From positions 62,001-126,000 of the forward strand of contig LNEY01000012.1 of assembly GCA_001464195.1 (NCBI GenBank): a stretch of 64,000 nucleotides of DNA, given 5' to 3'. How positions within the stretch are numbered: the first letter of the stretch is position 1; each line of letters starts with the position of its first letter. The notes under the pieces were generated by a model. That model was not told the DNA's origin. It did not search any database and saw nothing but the letters and a program-made list of their open reading frames with translations. Shown piece by piece: positions 63,676 to 64,000 of this stretch. A program made the translations under genes and the position numbers. The DNA is from Burkholderiales bacterium Ga0077547 (lineage in GTDB: Bacteria; Pseudomonadota; Gammaproteobacteria; Burkholderiales; Burkholderiaceae_C).

Positions 63676-63817
63676 TGGGGCCTATGGGTTGTCATATGCA
63701 ATCCTGTTGCGTGGCAAGCGCTGCAAAAGACATCTGATCGCGCCCCGCACGCGGCGCTGCATGTACAGCCGATGTTGACTCTCCCACGCTCCGCTCTGTA
63801 GAGCCAATGTCAATAAT

Positions 63818-64000
63818 TCAATTGATCGCGGCCGACCCTGGCGCCTGCTGCGGTGTCGGTGTGAACAGCTCGCCGACATCGACCGCGTCGAAGTGGTACT
63901 TGGTGCCGCAAAAGTCGCAGCCGATTTCGGCGCGGCCTTGCTCGACGATGATGCCGTCGACCTCAGGGCGGCCCAGTCCAATCAGCATCCGGCCGACGCG
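63818..64000 (-). CDS. hslO: Hsp33 redox chaperone, C-terminal fragment (cut by window edge)
   Basis: RVGRMLIGLGRPEVDGIIVEQGRAEIGCDFCGTKYHFDAVDVGELF with C-x-x-C zinc motif. Confidence 0.88.
   Translation of the reverse strand, partial: RVGRMLIGLGRPEVDGIIVEQGRAEIGCDFCGTKYHFDAVDVGELFTPTPQQAPGSAAIN

Overview
The window is a GC-rich, gene-dense chromosomal segment that looks betaproteobacterial (Burkholderiales-like), judged from gene content and synteny only. Most of it is core metabolism and housekeeping: pilW/rlmN/ndk, rluB-scpB, rluD/bamD, a DinG-like helicase, zapE, odhA-odhB-lpd, an acyl-CoA dehydrogenase plus nitronate monooxygenase, etfBA, a tRNA Gly-Cys-Leu cluster, tig-clpP-clpX-lon, squalene genes hpnCDE, ilvBHC-pssA-leuA, nadE, an M16 protease, ppa, mutS, an Anbu-like protease, pyrG-kdsA-eno-ftsB, a HigBA-like toxin-antitoxin pair and the C-terminal end of hslO. 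No IS element, prophage or CRISPR array was seen. The strongest candidate for an undescribed system is at about 34.7-37.0 kb. There a 59-61 aa Lys/Gly/Val-rich peptide lies just upstream of a HEXXH-motif protein resembling the RiPP-associated mod_HExxH family, and is divergent from an ATP-grasp-like ligase. This looks like a compact RiPP-type peptide-modification locus. Secondary observations include a Leu-rich leader peptide plus terminator upstream of leuA, structured RNA candidates around ilvB and ilvH, a sigma factor translationally coupled to a one-TM DUF3619-like protein (possible anti-sigma), a sigma32-like lon promoter, and an Anbu gene overlapping mutS. All calls come from reading the sequence and the supplied ORFs; no database search was run.
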